From: Mycobacterium sp. 1245111.1
GTDB lineage: Bacteria; Actinomycetota; Actinomycetes; Mycobacteriales; Mycobacteriaceae
Direction: 5' to 3'
NCBI RefSeq assembly: GCF_001673405.1
Contig: NZ_LZLV01000095.1
Span: forward strand, 39,132-103,131
DNA length: 64,000 bases
Positions 26,386-34,847 of this stretch are shown piece by piece. Both the position numbers and the translations under genes were made by a program. The notes under the pieces were generated by a model. It saw nothing but the letters and a program-made list of their open reading frames with translations, was not told the DNA's origin and made no database searches. Position 1 is the first letter of the stretch. Each line of letters opens with the position of its first letter.

Positions 26386-27030
26386 GTGACGACCGTGAAT
26401 TTCTCCCGCCTGTACTCCATAGTTGGGCTCGCAGCCTGCGCCGCATCGGGGGTCGTTGCTCTTTCCGCATGCGGCTCCGACAAGCCGGCGTCGTCACCAC
26501 ACACGTCCACCGAACCGGCCAGCGCTCCCGCCATGACCGCAGCTGAGTCACCGTCCGCGACCGCTGACACCGGCTGCCCTACCCAGGCTCCAGCCGAAGG
26601 CGGCACGCCGGACTGGGCGCTGAGCGGGGCAACCGGCAGCGTGGCCGTGACGGGATCCACGAATAAGACCGCTCCGTTGATCACCGTGACGCAACCGTTC
26701 AGCGTGTCCGAAACCCAGGTCCACACGCTGCACGAGGGCGACGGACCCGTCGTGGCGCCCACTGCCACCGTGACGGTGTGCTACATGGGTGTCGACGGAC
26801 GTGACGGCAAAGTGTTCGATAGCGCCTACGAGCGCGGCACCCCGGCCCAATTCCCGCTCGGCGGAGTCGTACCTGGCTTTCAGAAGGCGATCGTTGGGCA
26901 GAAGGTCGGCTCGACCGTCGGCGTCGCCATGGCGGCCGCGGACGGTTACCCCGAGGGTCAGCCCCAAGCCGGCATCCAGAAGGGCGACTCGCTGATCTTC
27001 GCGATCAAAATCCTCACTGCCGGAAGCTGA
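26386..27030 (+). CDS. FKBP-type peptidyl-prolyl isomerase lipoprotein
   Basis: 214 aa. Signal peptide with lipobox ALSAC, a Ser/Thr/Pro-rich linker, then an FKBP domain over the last ~100 residues: VTVCYMGVDGRDGKVFDSAYERG, PGFQKAIVGQKVGSTVGVA, GIQKGDSLIFAIKI. It catalyses proline isomerisation in exported proteins outside the membrane. GTG at 26386 (another at 26395); directly after the DoxX-like gene. Confidence 0.87.
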   Translation: MTTVNFSRLYSIVGLAACAASGVVALSACGSDKPASSPHTSTEPASAPAMTAAESPSATADTGCPTQAPAEGGTPDWALSGATGSVAVTGSTNKTAPLITVTQPFSVSETQVHTLHEGDGPVVAPTATVTVCYMGVDGRDGKVFDSAYERGTPAQFPLGGVVPGFQKAIVGQKVGSTVGVAMAAADGYPEGQPQAGIQKGDSLIFAIKILTAGS

Positions 27031-27072
27031 GTCGGACGAAATTCGGATGGATCACCGCACGAGCTCAAAAGG

Positions 27073-27402
27073 TCAGCTCGCCTTGCGTCGGGGTCGGTAG
27101 AAGACGCCGAGCAGCACCCCAGCCGTTCCGACGATCACCAGGGGAATGGCCCAGTGGCGACGTGACGAAATCGCTGAGTCGCATAGCGCTGCGTAATCGG
27201 GGTGGGGGGCGGCTTGTTCGGGGGCCTCCACGTTGGTTTGGCCAGGGCTCGTCGTCGAGGGGGCTGGATGTTGAGCGGCGACGGCGTTGCCGCATCCGAC
27301 GGTCGAGCTCCCGTTCCACGCCCCCACCGGCAGGAACAGGCCGACGATTCCGGCGATCAGCACAGCCGCACCTATGACGAGGTTGCGTGCTCGGTTAGCC
27401 AT
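27073..27402 (-). CDS. Small two-helix membrane protein
   Basis: 109 aa. Hydrophobic helix at residues ~8-28, a Pro/Thr/Ala-rich extracytoplasmic loop bounded by two Cys (VGCGNAV and AALCDSA), and a second helix VIVGTAGVLLGVFY before a basic end. The two Cys could form a disulfide. No known family. Confidence 0.7.
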   Translation of the reverse strand: MANRARNLVIGAAVLIAGIVGLFLPVGAWNGSSTVGCGNAVAAQHPAPSTTSPGQTNVEAPEQAAPHPDYAALCDSAISSRRHWAIPLVIVGTAGVLLGVFYRPRRKAS

Positions 27403-27462
27403 GCTGTCCTCCGTCAGTGATTCGTGTAGCCCGGCTCAGCCGATGGGCGGCCATACTTGTCT

Positions 27463-27478
27463 ACGAAAACGCTTTCGT
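27463..27478. promoter_or_regulatory. LacI-like operator palindrome upstream of MFS gene
   Basis: ACGAAA-ACGC-TTTCGT: perfect 6-bp arms around 4 bases. It lies in the 225-bp divergent region, 60 bp from the membrane protein start and 150 bp from the MFS transporter start. The shape resembles LacI/GalR-type operators. No LacI gene is in view. Confidence 0.45.
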
Positions 27479-27627
27479 CATCCTGTGTACATCGCGGGGG
27501 CAGATGCAATAAGTGATTTCCCTACATTGGCGCCAACTGTCAGACGACGCTCGAACGCTACGTGCATCTTTCGATCATGAAGATCGTGACCCTTCTACGC
27601 GGCTGAGCCGCTGCATACCGTTCACGC

Positions 27628-28911
27628 GTGGCGTTGAGCATCGGCAGCATCCCGGTCCATGTCCCCCGAGCTTCGCCCGTCACGTTCCGGCAGGCGCTCT
27701 TCGTTGCCGTGACTGCGGGCCTGGGTTACGGCTTCGACTCCTACGCCGTGAACATCTACGGCCTGGTGTTGCCGGAGATCAAAAAGACGTTGCACATTAC
27801 CGACGCGCAAGCCGGCTACATCGGTTCGATCTTCCTGCTCGGATACACGATCGGCACGATCGGTTTCGGCCTGGCGGCCGACCGGTGGGGACGCAAAGCC
27901 ACTCTGGGTGCGTCGATCCTGCTGTACGGAATCACCACCGCCGTCGCCGGCCTCACCACCAACATCGCCGCGTTTACCGGGCTGCGGTTCCTGACCGGTG
28001 TCGGCGGGGCCGGCGAACTCGCGGTAGGCGCGCCGTACACCGCCGAAGTCTGGCCGGCCAAGACCCGCGCGATAGGCGTTGGCGGCGTGATCTTTTCGCT
28101 GTTCTCGCTGGGCTATGTTCTCGCCGCCGGTGTCGCGCTGGCACTGGTCCCTCGCTTCGGATGGCAGTCGGCGTTCATCGTGGCGATCGTCCCCGCCATC
28201 ATCTTGTTCCTCGTCCGACGGGGCATCACCGAGTCGCACCGCTACGTCGACGTGCGGGCCCGCGAGACGGCCAAGCCGCGGCTGTGGCATCTACCCGGTG
28301 TGCGACGGCGCTTGATCGCCGGCTGGCTGATCTACACCGCCAATGCCGTCGGCTACTGGGGCATGACGGTGTTCCTGACGACGTACATCGTGAAGCGGTT
28401 TCACGCGACGCCGATCGAGGCGATCCGCTACGCGCTGGTGTTCTTCTTACTGCAGGCGGTCTTTGCCTACCTCGGCACGGCGCTCGCCGACTGGATAGGT
28501 CGACGCCCGTCGGCGATCCTGGCAGCGGTCATCGAGGTGGTCGCGACCATCCTGGCCGCCACGTCCGACTCCCTGTCGCACTACCAGATCTTCGGCGCGA
28601 TCGCGATCGCCACACTCGGCTGGTTGTGGGGCGTCGGCGACACCTACATCGCGGAGCTGTTTCCAACGGTATTGCGCGGCACGGGTTTTGGTATCGCGGT
28701 CGGCGGCGGGCGGATCGTATCCATCGCCGCACCGACGATCATCGGCTGGGCTATCACGCGGTACGGGCTGCAGACGCCCTACTTGGCGCTGGCCGGACTG
28801 TGGGTGCTGACCGTGGTCGGTTACCTGCTGGGACCGGAAACGAAAGCCAAAGAACTCGAAGACCTCACTGACGACGCTCTCACCGAAGACCTGGTAGGCG
28901 CGAAAACCTGA
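27628..28911 (+). CDS. MFS transporter (sugar/aromatic acid:H+ symporter-like)
   Basis: 427 aa with about 12 membrane helices. The inter-helix 2-3 motif DRWGRKATL and the GVGGAGELAVG..Y.AE.WP segment after helix 4 place it among sugar/metabolite:H+ symporters. GTG start. Substrate unknown. A stand-alone gene convergent with the transglycosylase gene. Confidence 0.87.
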   Translation: MALSIGSIPVHVPRASPVTFRQALFVAVTAGLGYGFDSYAVNIYGLVLPEIKKTLHITDAQAGYIGSIFLLGYTIGTIGFGLAADRWGRKATLGASILLYGITTAVAGLTTNIAAFTGLRFLTGVGGAGELAVGAPYTAEVWPAKTRAIGVGGVIFSLFSLGYVLAAGVALALVPRFGWQSAFIVAIVPAIILFLVRRGITESHRYVDVRARETAKPRLWHLPGVRRRLIAGWLIYTANAVGYWGMTVFLTTYIVKRFHATPIEAIRYALVFFLLQAVFAYLGTALADWIGRRPSAILAAVIEVVATILAATSDSLSHYQIFGAIAIATLGWLWGVGDTYIAELFPTVLRGTGFGIAVGGGRIVSIAAPTIIGWAITRYGLQTPYLALAGLWVLTVVGYLLGPETKAKELEDLTDDALTEDLVGAKT

Positions 28912-28912
28912 T

Positions 28913-29848
28913 TCACTGCGGATGCGTCGCGACGTAGTCCGCAACCGGAATCGGTGACGTCGCAACATATCCGATGGGCAGCAACACATCTCCGGCCGTC
29001 GTGCGGCAGTAGACGTCCCATCGGTAGTAACCGGCAAACGCGGCGGGATCGCCGCCGATCAGCGCGGCGTATTGGTTCACCGCGCGCACGTATTCGCTCG
29101 CGTGGTTGTAGCGATAGATGGCGTGATCGTGGTCGTTGACGAAGTTGTTCGCGGCCAGATAGCGAGCGGCCGCGATGATGCTGTCGTGCGGCGAGTGAAT
29201 GTCACCGCCCTGGCCGTAGGCTGCAAACGTCGCCGGCAGGAACTGCATGGGCCCCTGCGCGTCAGCGGTGCTGACACCGTCGATACTGCCCAGCCGGGTC
29301 TCGACGAGATTGATCGCGGCCAGATAGTTCCACCCGACACCGGTTTCCGATTCGGCTTGGTGATAGAAGCCGAGCAGTTGGTCCGCAGGCGCCGGCGGCA
29401 CGATGCGCCACGCCGGGAGGGTTGTGCGGGCCGGGGTTATCGCGTTGAGCGCGCGACGGGCGTCGACGTTGCGGTCGTAGGTGTCGAGCAGCGCCGCCGG
29501 AATGCGTGGTCGTGCGGCGGCGTCCCAATCCGGATGTAGCCCGATGGCGCGGTAGGCGGCCTGCTGGCGACGCGCCGCTGCCGTCAGTCCGGCCTCCCCC
29601 GTCGCCGGGTCGCGCAACGCGTGCTCGTCGGCGACCAAGTCGTCGGCCACCTGCGCGGGATTCGACGCCAGCCGAGGCTGCGCGCCCTCGGGGGCTTTCG
29701 GTGTCGCCGCCACCGTCATCGTGGTCGGCGGGTTGGGATCCGCCGCGGCCCTCGGCGCTGTCGGTCCGGGTGATTGCGAGCAGCCCGCGAGCGCGAGGGC
29801 AATTGCGGTGGCCAGCGCCGGGAGTGCGATCACTGTGCTACGGCTCAT
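28913..29848 (-). CDS. Lytic transglycosylase lipoprotein
   Basis: 311 aa. Lipobox LALAGC, Pro/Ala-rich linker, then a lysozyme-like SLT domain: ESETGVGWNYLAAINLVETRLG holds the catalytic Glu, followed by AQGPMQFLPATFAAYG and DSIIAAARYLAAN. It cleaves peptidoglycan glycan strands outside the membrane. AAGGAAAG precedes the ATG. The DUF732 gene lies 30 bp upstream on the same strand. Confidence 0.88.
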   Translation of the reverse strand: MSRSTVIALPALATAIALALAGCSQSPGPTAPRAAADPNPPTTMTVAATPKAPEGAQPRLASNPAQVADDLVADEHALRDPATGEAGLTAAARRQQAAYRAIGLHPDWDAAARPRIPAALLDTYDRNVDARRALNAITPARTTLPAWRIVPPAPADQLLGFYHQAESETGVGWNYLAAINLVETRLGSIDGVSTADAQGPMQFLPATFAAYGQGGDIHSPHDSIIAAARYLAANNFVNDHDHAIYRYNHASEYVRAVNQYAALIGGDPAAFAGYYRWDVYCRTTAGDVLLPIGYVATSPIPVADYVATHPQ

Positions 29849-29878
29849 CGTTGACTTTCCTTTGCGCTTGCCTCCCGA

Positions 29879-30253
29879 TTATGCGGCCGCGCCTAACGGG
29901 GGCAACGGGAAATCGATGGGCGGAGACCACTGCGGCGGCGGATTAGGTGATCCTCCGAGGTGCGCCGGGCAGTAGACGGCCTCGGCGACTCTGGTGAACT
30001 TCGACGCGGCGTCGTTGCTGAACCCCGCATTCTGCTGCGTCATCGCCTTGATCACATCGGCTTCCGGGGCGCCCTGGTCCATCAATTCGCACGCCCGCCG
30101 ACCGATGGCCTCGGCGTCGGGCCCATTGTGGTAGGTGATTCCGGCATTGGTGAGCCCGTGCAGGAATCGTGCGTCGGGGTCCGGGTCGGCGTGTGCCGGC
30201 GCGGCACTTGCGATCAATGCGGCTAAGCATACGAGCGTCACGCGAATTCGCAT
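29879..30253 (-). CDS. DUF732 secreted protein
   Basis: 124 aa. N-terminal signal peptide ends at AHA, then the DUF732 pattern D..FL..L..AGI.Y..GPDAEAIGRRACELMDQG and a conserved late Cys, here AVYCPAHLGG. A Pro-rich tail follows. Small exported mycobacterial family of unknown function; the two Cys probably pair. Confidence 0.85.
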   Translation of the reverse strand: MRIRVTLVCLAALIASAAPAHADPDPDARFLHGLTNAGITYHNGPDAEAIGRRACELMDQGAPEADVIKAMTQQNAGFSNDAASKFTRVAEAVYCPAHLGGSPNPPPQWSPPIDFPLPPLGAAA

Positions 30254-30383
30254 GGCTTCATCCTGCTGGAAACCGCGGTCACAATCCAGACGTTCGGCGC
30301 ATCGTGATGCATTGCCGCATAAGGGGTTCCTCACTGTTTGCCGGTGGCGATCGCGTCGCGGCTGGTTGGACGGACCTGCTGAG

Positions 30384-30397
30384 TATAGTCTACTATA
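30384..30397. promoter_or_regulatory. Operator palindrome abutting the QueG-like gene
   Basis: TATAGT-CT-ACTATA, perfect 6-bp arms, ends 6 bp before the GTG at 30404. No Shine-Dalgarno fits between the palindrome and the start, so the mRNA may be leaderless or nearly so and the palindrome may cover the -10 region. Likely bound by a TetR/PadR/MarR-type repressor encoded elsewhere. Confidence 0.6.
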
Positions 30398-30403
30398 TCT
30401 AGG

Positions 30404-31447
30404 GTGAAGCCTCAGCTGCCCCGCCGCCTTGCCGAACACCCCACGGTTCAGAAAGTGATCGCTGAGCGAGCGGAGCGACCGCCGCGCAGCGACCTCATCG
30501 ACGCGGACTGGCTCAGGTCCGTCTGTCTGGCCGCCGGAGCCGACGACGTCGCGTTCGCCTCGGTCGACGACCCCGCGCTGGCCTCCGAACTGCCGCACGT
30601 GCAAGAGGCGTTGCCGGGTACTCGGAGCTTTATCTCGCTGGTGGTCAAGATGAATCGCGAGAACGTCCGGTCACCGGCCCGCAGCGTGGCGAATCAGGAG
30701 TTCCACCGCAGCGGGGAGATTCTCAACGAGGCCGCGCACGAGATCACGCGCGTCCTGGAAGATCATCGCTACCGGGCGCTGAACCCGTCGATGTCCTTCC
30801 CGATGGAGATGGACCGCTTCCCGGGCCGAATCTGGGTGGTGGCCCACAAGCCGGTCGCCGTTGCCGCGGGTCTCGGCGTGATGGGGATACACCGCAACGT
30901 CATTCATCCCCGCTTCGGCAACTTCATCCTGCTCGCCACGATCCTGGTCGACGCCGACATCAGTTCCTACGGACAGCCGCTGGACTACTCCCCATGTCTG
31001 GAGTGCAAGTTGTGCGTGGCGGCCTGTCCGGTCGGCGCCATCGGCAAGGACGGCGAGTTCGATTTCATGGCTTGCTCGACGCACAACTACCGGGAGTTCA
31101 TGGGCGGCTTCACCGACTGGGCGCAGACGATCGCGGACAGCTCGGATGCCCGCGAATTCCGTTCGCGCGTCAGCGATTCCGAGAACGCATCGATGTGGCA
31201 AAGCCTGTCCTTCAAGGCGAACTACAAAGCTGCCTACTGCCTTGCCGTGTGCCCGGCCGGCGAAGAGGTCATCGAGCCTTATCTCGACGACCGTAAGGAA
31301 TTCATGGATCGGGTTCTCAAACCATTGCAGGACAAGCGCGAGACGCTGTACGTACTGCCGAACTCCGCCGCGAAGTCACATGCGGAGAAACGCTTTCCGC
31401 ACAAGCCTGTAAAGGTTGTCGACGGCGGACTCGCCAGCCGCGGCTAG
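30404..31447 (+). CDS. QueG-like / reductive-dehalogenase-like 4Fe-4S protein
   Basis: 347 aa. Two ferredoxin-type clusters are encoded by CLECKLCVAACP near residue 199 and a second Cys set including CLAVCP near 280. The N-terminal part with GLGVMGIHRNVIHPRFGNFILLATILVD is the fold shared by epoxyqueuosine reductase (QueG) and the B12-binding dehalogenases. Mycobacteria generally lack queuosine synthesis, so a different B12/Fe-S reduction is likely. GTG start, with a palindrome directly upstream. Confidence 0.83.
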   Translation: MKPQLPRRLAEHPTVQKVIAERAERPPRSDLIDADWLRSVCLAAGADDVAFASVDDPALASELPHVQEALPGTRSFISLVVKMNRENVRSPARSVANQEFHRSGEILNEAAHEITRVLEDHRYRALNPSMSFPMEMDRFPGRIWVVAHKPVAVAAGLGVMGIHRNVIHPRFGNFILLATILVDADISSYGQPLDYSPCLECKLCVAACPVGAIGKDGEFDFMACSTHNYREFMGGFTDWAQTIADSSDAREFRSRVSDSENASMWQSLSFKANYKAAYCLAVCPAGEEVIEPYLDDRKEFMDRVLKPLQDKRETLYVLPNSAAKSHAEKRFPHKPVKVVDGGLASRG

Positions 31448-31450
31448 TCT

Positions 31451-32680
31451 CTACGGCACGTCGGGTGGCGGCCAGTGCGTGCCCGGGGATGCGTGGCCGG
31501 GCTCGGCGTGTTCGCCACGCGACAACGGCACCCACTGCTCGGTGGGAGCGGGTTGCTCCGACGACGGGAAGTCCCGCAGCTTGCCCGATGGATGTGCGTC
31601 CCATTTCGCGAAGGTCAGCGGGGTCTGCAGCCACGCATGCAGCAGGTTGTACGTCGCCTCCAACGACTCGATGTGGGTGCGCTCCCAGCCGTGGCTGCCG
31701 TCCAGTCCGAAGCCGACCAGCGCGGCGCGCGTGCCTGCGCCGGCTTCGATCGCCGCCGCGGCGTCGGATCGGTAGTAGCGGAACACGTCTCGCGCATGCG
31801 GGATCTTGTGCTCCTCGGCAAGACGGCACAGCTTTCGAGTGAGGTGATAGTCGAACGGGCCATGCAGATCGGCCATCGGGATCGTGACGCCATCCTCGAT
31901 CGAATGCTGGCCCGGGGCGCACACGGCGTTGTCGACCGATACCAGCTCGGCGACGTCGGCGGGCAACCCGTCACTGGCGCCGTGGCCCACTTCCTCGGTG
32001 ATCGTGACCATGATCGTGGTGCGGTGCGGCAGCACAACCTTCTGTTCGGCGAAATTCCGGGCCAGTGTCAGCGCAACCGCGACCCCGGCCTTGCCGTCAA
32101 GGTGCCGCGAGACGATGAAGCCGTCGGCGGCGAGCTCGGGACTGGTGATCAGCCCGACGAAGTCCCCGACCTGGATGCCGAGCCGCAGCAGATCGTCGCG
32201 TGACGACACCTTGCGGTCGATGCGGACCTCGACGTGATCCCAGTCGGTTGGCTGAGTGTCGATCTCGTCACCGAAGGCGTGACCGCTGGACTTGAGCGGC
32301 AGCACCGTGCCGGTGATGAACTCGTCCGGGTCGTCGCTGAAGATGCGCACGCGGGCGCCGGTGGCGAAACGGGCCGAGAAGGTGCCGACCGGGATCAGCT
32401 CGAGGCGGCCGTTGTCCTTCAGCCCGCGCACCATGCAGCCGATGGTGTCGGCGTGCACGACGACAGCGCGGTCGGTGGTGTCGGACTTGCCCGGAAGCTC
32501 GGCGATGAGCGCGCCGCGGCGGGTCAACGAGAACGGCACCCCGAAGTCGTTGAAGATGTCACCGATCAGCTGCATCACGGCGTCGGTCCGCCCTGATGGG
32601 CTCGGGGTTTGCAGCAGCGCCAGCAGCGTGTCGATCATCCACGCGCGGTCGGACTCGGGCATGACCGCTTTCTTGCCCAC
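31451..32680 (-). CDS. M42-family metallopeptidase (NAGGN-system type)
   Basis: 409 aa. Metal and active-site residues of clan MH are visible: VVVHADTIG, RHLDGKAGVA, ITEEVGHGAS, SVDNAVCAPG. The sequence resembles the M42 peptidase subfamily annotated with the osmoprotectant NAGGN system, an aminopeptidase-like enzyme; no other NAGGN gene is near. GTG at 32680 with GGAG 5-8 nt upstream. The C-terminal 40 residues are Pro-rich. Divergent from the ferritin-like gene. Confidence 0.82.
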   Translation of the reverse strand: MGKKAVMPESDRAWMIDTLLALLQTPSPSGRTDAVMQLIGDIFNDFGVPFSLTRRGALIAELPGKSDTTDRAVVVHADTIGCMVRGLKDNGRLELIPVGTFSARFATGARVRIFSDDPDEFITGTVLPLKSSGHAFGDEIDTQPTDWDHVEVRIDRKVSSRDDLLRLGIQVGDFVGLITSPELAADGFIVSRHLDGKAGVAVALTLARNFAEQKVVLPHRTTIMVTITEEVGHGASDGLPADVAELVSVDNAVCAPGQHSIEDGVTIPMADLHGPFDYHLTRKLCRLAEEHKIPHARDVFRYYRSDAAAAIEAGAGTRAALVGFGLDGSHGWERTHIESLEATYNLLHAWLQTPLTFAKWDAHPSGKLRDFPSSEQPAPTEQWVPLSRGEHAEPGHASPGTHWPPPDVP

Positions 32681-32854
32681 GTTGTCTCCTCGTGCTCGTT
32701 GCCGGAAGTTACATCCAACCAGCACCGTTGCTGGACAGTCGCCGCCGCGCTGCGGCCAGACAGTTACCTCCCGAACGTAACGGTTGGCCGGAAAGTCCAA
32801 GCTGTGGCCCTCTGCCAGGTTTCAGCGCCGCCATGTCGGGTCAAACCTGCCGTC

Positions 32855-33271
32855 ATGGACAAAACCGCCTTCATCGAGCGACTCAACGAGGATCTCGGCA
32901 CGGAGTACCAGTCGATCGTCCAATACATCCAGCACGCGGCGACGATCAAGGGGCCCGAATACCACTCGATTGCCGAAGAGATCGACACTCACCTGTCCCA
33001 GGAGCTGGAGCACGCGAAGATCCTCGCCCAGCAGATCGATTTTCTGGGCGGTAAGCCAACCGTGCGGGTGCCTGAAGTGCCCGACGCCTCTGACGGCATC
33101 GCGGCGCTCAAGGCCGACGTGGAATTAGAGCAGCGTCAACTCGATCGTTACCGCAAGCGGGTGATCGAAGCCAACGATCTGGGTCTACCGGACGTCGCCG
33201 AGGCTCTCCGACCGTTGTTGCAGCAAACGCAGGACCACGTGCGTGAACTGCAGGATGCCCTCGAGCGCTGA
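32855..33271 (+). CDS. Ferritin-like / bacterioferritin-type protein
   Basis: 138 aa, four-helix bundle. The di-iron ligands fit E18 (TEYQSIVQYIQHA), E..H in LSQELEHAKIL and E in VELEQRQLDRY. No haem-ligand Met evident. Similar short proteins are annotated as bacterioferritins in mycobacteria; possible roles are iron storage or DNA protection. ATG at 32855. Confidence 0.82.
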   Translation: MDKTAFIERLNEDLGTEYQSIVQYIQHAATIKGPEYHSIAEEIDTHLSQELEHAKILAQQIDFLGGKPTVRVPEVPDASDGIAALKADVELEQRQLDRYRKRVIEANDLGLPDVAEALRPLLQQTQDHVRELQDALER

Positions 33272-33284
33272 GCGCCCAGTGTAA

Positions 33285-34757
33285 TCATGCGCTCGGCGGG
33301 CCGAGCCACCTGCTTAGCGCCTCGCTCAAGCCGGTGTCGGAACCGTCGCCAACCCACGCGACGTATCCATCGGGCCGGACCAGTACGGCATCCGGGGCGG
33401 AGACCGCACCGAGGCCGGGAAGTTCCCATTCGCCAACGTATTTCGCATCGGTCAGCCGAACTCGGCCCACCCAGGCGGATACGTTCAGTGCGCCGGGCTC
33501 GCCGAAGTTGATCAGCACTGCGTGCGCGCAGTGCAGCAGCGGGAACACCCGACCCGGACCATCGTCGGTGACGATGTCGAGATCGGGCATGCGACGTCCG
33601 AGCAGGGGGTGTTCGGCTCCGAGGTCGTAGTGGATGCCCAATCCCGACATCATCGCCGCGAAGTGTCGACGCGGCTCGTCCATGGCAAGCAGGCCAGACA
33701 CGATGTCGCGCAACGCTTTTGTGCGATCGTCGTCGGGATGCCGGAGCAGCGTCATTTGGGCCATCGTGTTCTGCAGCACCCGGGCAGCGACCGGATGGCG
33801 TTCGGCGTGATAGCTGTCGAGCAGGCTGTCCGGCGCCGACCCGTTGACGACCAGGGCGAGCTTCCATCCCATATTCACCGCGTCCTGAACCCCGGTGTTG
33901 AGACCTTGGCCGCCGATTGGATGGTGCACATGGGCAGCGTCACCCGCCAGCAGCACCCGGCGGTCGCGATAGGACGCCGCCTGCCGCGCCATGTCAGTCG
34001 ACCTGGAAATCCAAGCGGGGCTGTGGATTCCGTAGTCAGTGCCGTAGACGGCCACGAGTGCTTCGCGAAGCTCATCCAGGGTGGGTTCGGTTGCTGTTCC
34101 GATCTGCCGTTCGGTCACCATCACCCGCACCGATCCCCCGTCGGTCGACTCGCTGAGCGCGTGCACACCCACGGCGTCGTGGCGGATGCCCCACTGCGGT
34201 TCTGCGTTCAGCTGGGCCTCGGCGAGCAGATAGCTCATCGTCGGATCCCAGCCCGGAAATTCGATGCCTGCCGACTTTCGCACCGCGCTGCGTCCGCCGT
34301 CGCACCCGACCAGATACTGCGCCCGCCCGCGCCGGCCGTCGGACAGCTTTACGTCGACCCCGGTCCCGTCCTGAACGACGCCCACGACTTCGTGTTCGCG
34401 ATATACCGGAACGTCGAGTTCGTCGACCCAGTCGCCGAGAATGCGTTCGATGTGGTTCTGCCACAGCGCAAGTCCGTACGGATGCCGGGTGGGAAAGTCG
34501 CTGATGTCCAGCCGGATTTGGGCGAACCCCGCAACCTGTGCGACCTGGCCGCTCGTGAGGAAACGATCGGCGATTCCGCGTTGGTCGAGTAGCTCGATGG
34601 TGCGTGCATGCAAACCGCCTGCACGCGAGCCGATCAGCTCCTGGTTGGCGCGCCGCTCGACGATGGCAACGTCGACTCCCGCCAACGCCAATTCACCTGC
34701 CAACATCAGGCCGGTCGGGCCTCCCCCGACGATGATCACGGAATGTTCAATGCGCAT
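33285..34757 (-). CDS. Rox-like rifamycin monooxygenase (class A FAD monooxygenase)
   Basis: 490 aa. FAD motif GGGPTGLMLAGEL near residue 11, the LHARTIELLDQRGI block, CDGGRSAVRK and RVLLAGDAAHVHHPIGGQGLNTGVQDAVNMGWKL, then a thioredoxin-like C-terminal domain (AVLVRPDGYVAWVG). This matches rifampicin monooxygenase (RIFMO/Rox), which hydroxylates and linearises rifamycins using NADPH and O2. AGGGGGAG precedes the ATG. A 19-bp element of the rifamycin-associated type lies 60 bp upstream, which supports the assignment. Other aromatic substrates remain possible. Confidence 0.8.
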   Translation of the reverse strand: MRIEHSVIIVGGGPTGLMLAGELALAGVDVAIVERRANQELIGSRAGGLHARTIELLDQRGIADRFLTSGQVAQVAGFAQIRLDISDFPTRHPYGLALWQNHIERILGDWVDELDVPVYREHEVVGVVQDGTGVDVKLSDGRRGRAQYLVGCDGGRSAVRKSAGIEFPGWDPTMSYLLAEAQLNAEPQWGIRHDAVGVHALSESTDGGSVRVMVTERQIGTATEPTLDELREALVAVYGTDYGIHSPAWISRSTDMARQAASYRDRRVLLAGDAAHVHHPIGGQGLNTGVQDAVNMGWKLALVVNGSAPDSLLDSYHAERHPVAARVLQNTMAQMTLLRHPDDDRTKALRDIVSGLLAMDEPRRHFAAMMSGLGIHYDLGAEHPLLGRRMPDLDIVTDDGPGRVFPLLHCAHAVLINFGEPGALNVSAWVGRVRLTDAKYVGEWELPGLGAVSAPDAVLVRPDGYVAWVGDGSDTGLSEALSRWLGPPSA

Positions 34758-34813
34758 GTGACTCCCCCTGAAGTCGCTGAGTTATCGCCTCGGCCAGCGA
34801 TTTTGCGTCATAA

Positions 34814-34838
34814 CCGGGGGCTTGCCGCAAGCCCCCGG
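34814..34838. promoter_or_regulatory. Rifamycin-associated element (RAE) palindrome
   Basis: Perfect 11-bp arms CCGGGGGCTTG (34814-34824) and CAAGCCCCCGG (34828-34838) around CCG. The inner 19 bases, GGGGCTTGCCGCAAGCCCC, have the form of the RAE described upstream of rifamycin-inactivating genes in actinomycetes. It lies 60 bp from the Rox-like start. A TATATG sequence (34844-34849) on the plus strand could be a -10 element, so plus-strand transcription is also possible. Confidence 0.75.
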
Positions 34839-34847
34839 GTGCGCTAT

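Noticed and set aside
27513..28871. 452-codon frame overlapping the MFS transporter
   Set aside because: Arg/His-rich shadow; the other frame has 12 hydrophobic segments and MFS motifs.
33522..34592. 356-codon plus-strand frame opposite the Rox-like gene
   Set aside because: Antisense shadow; the minus strand carries all FAD monooxygenase motifs.
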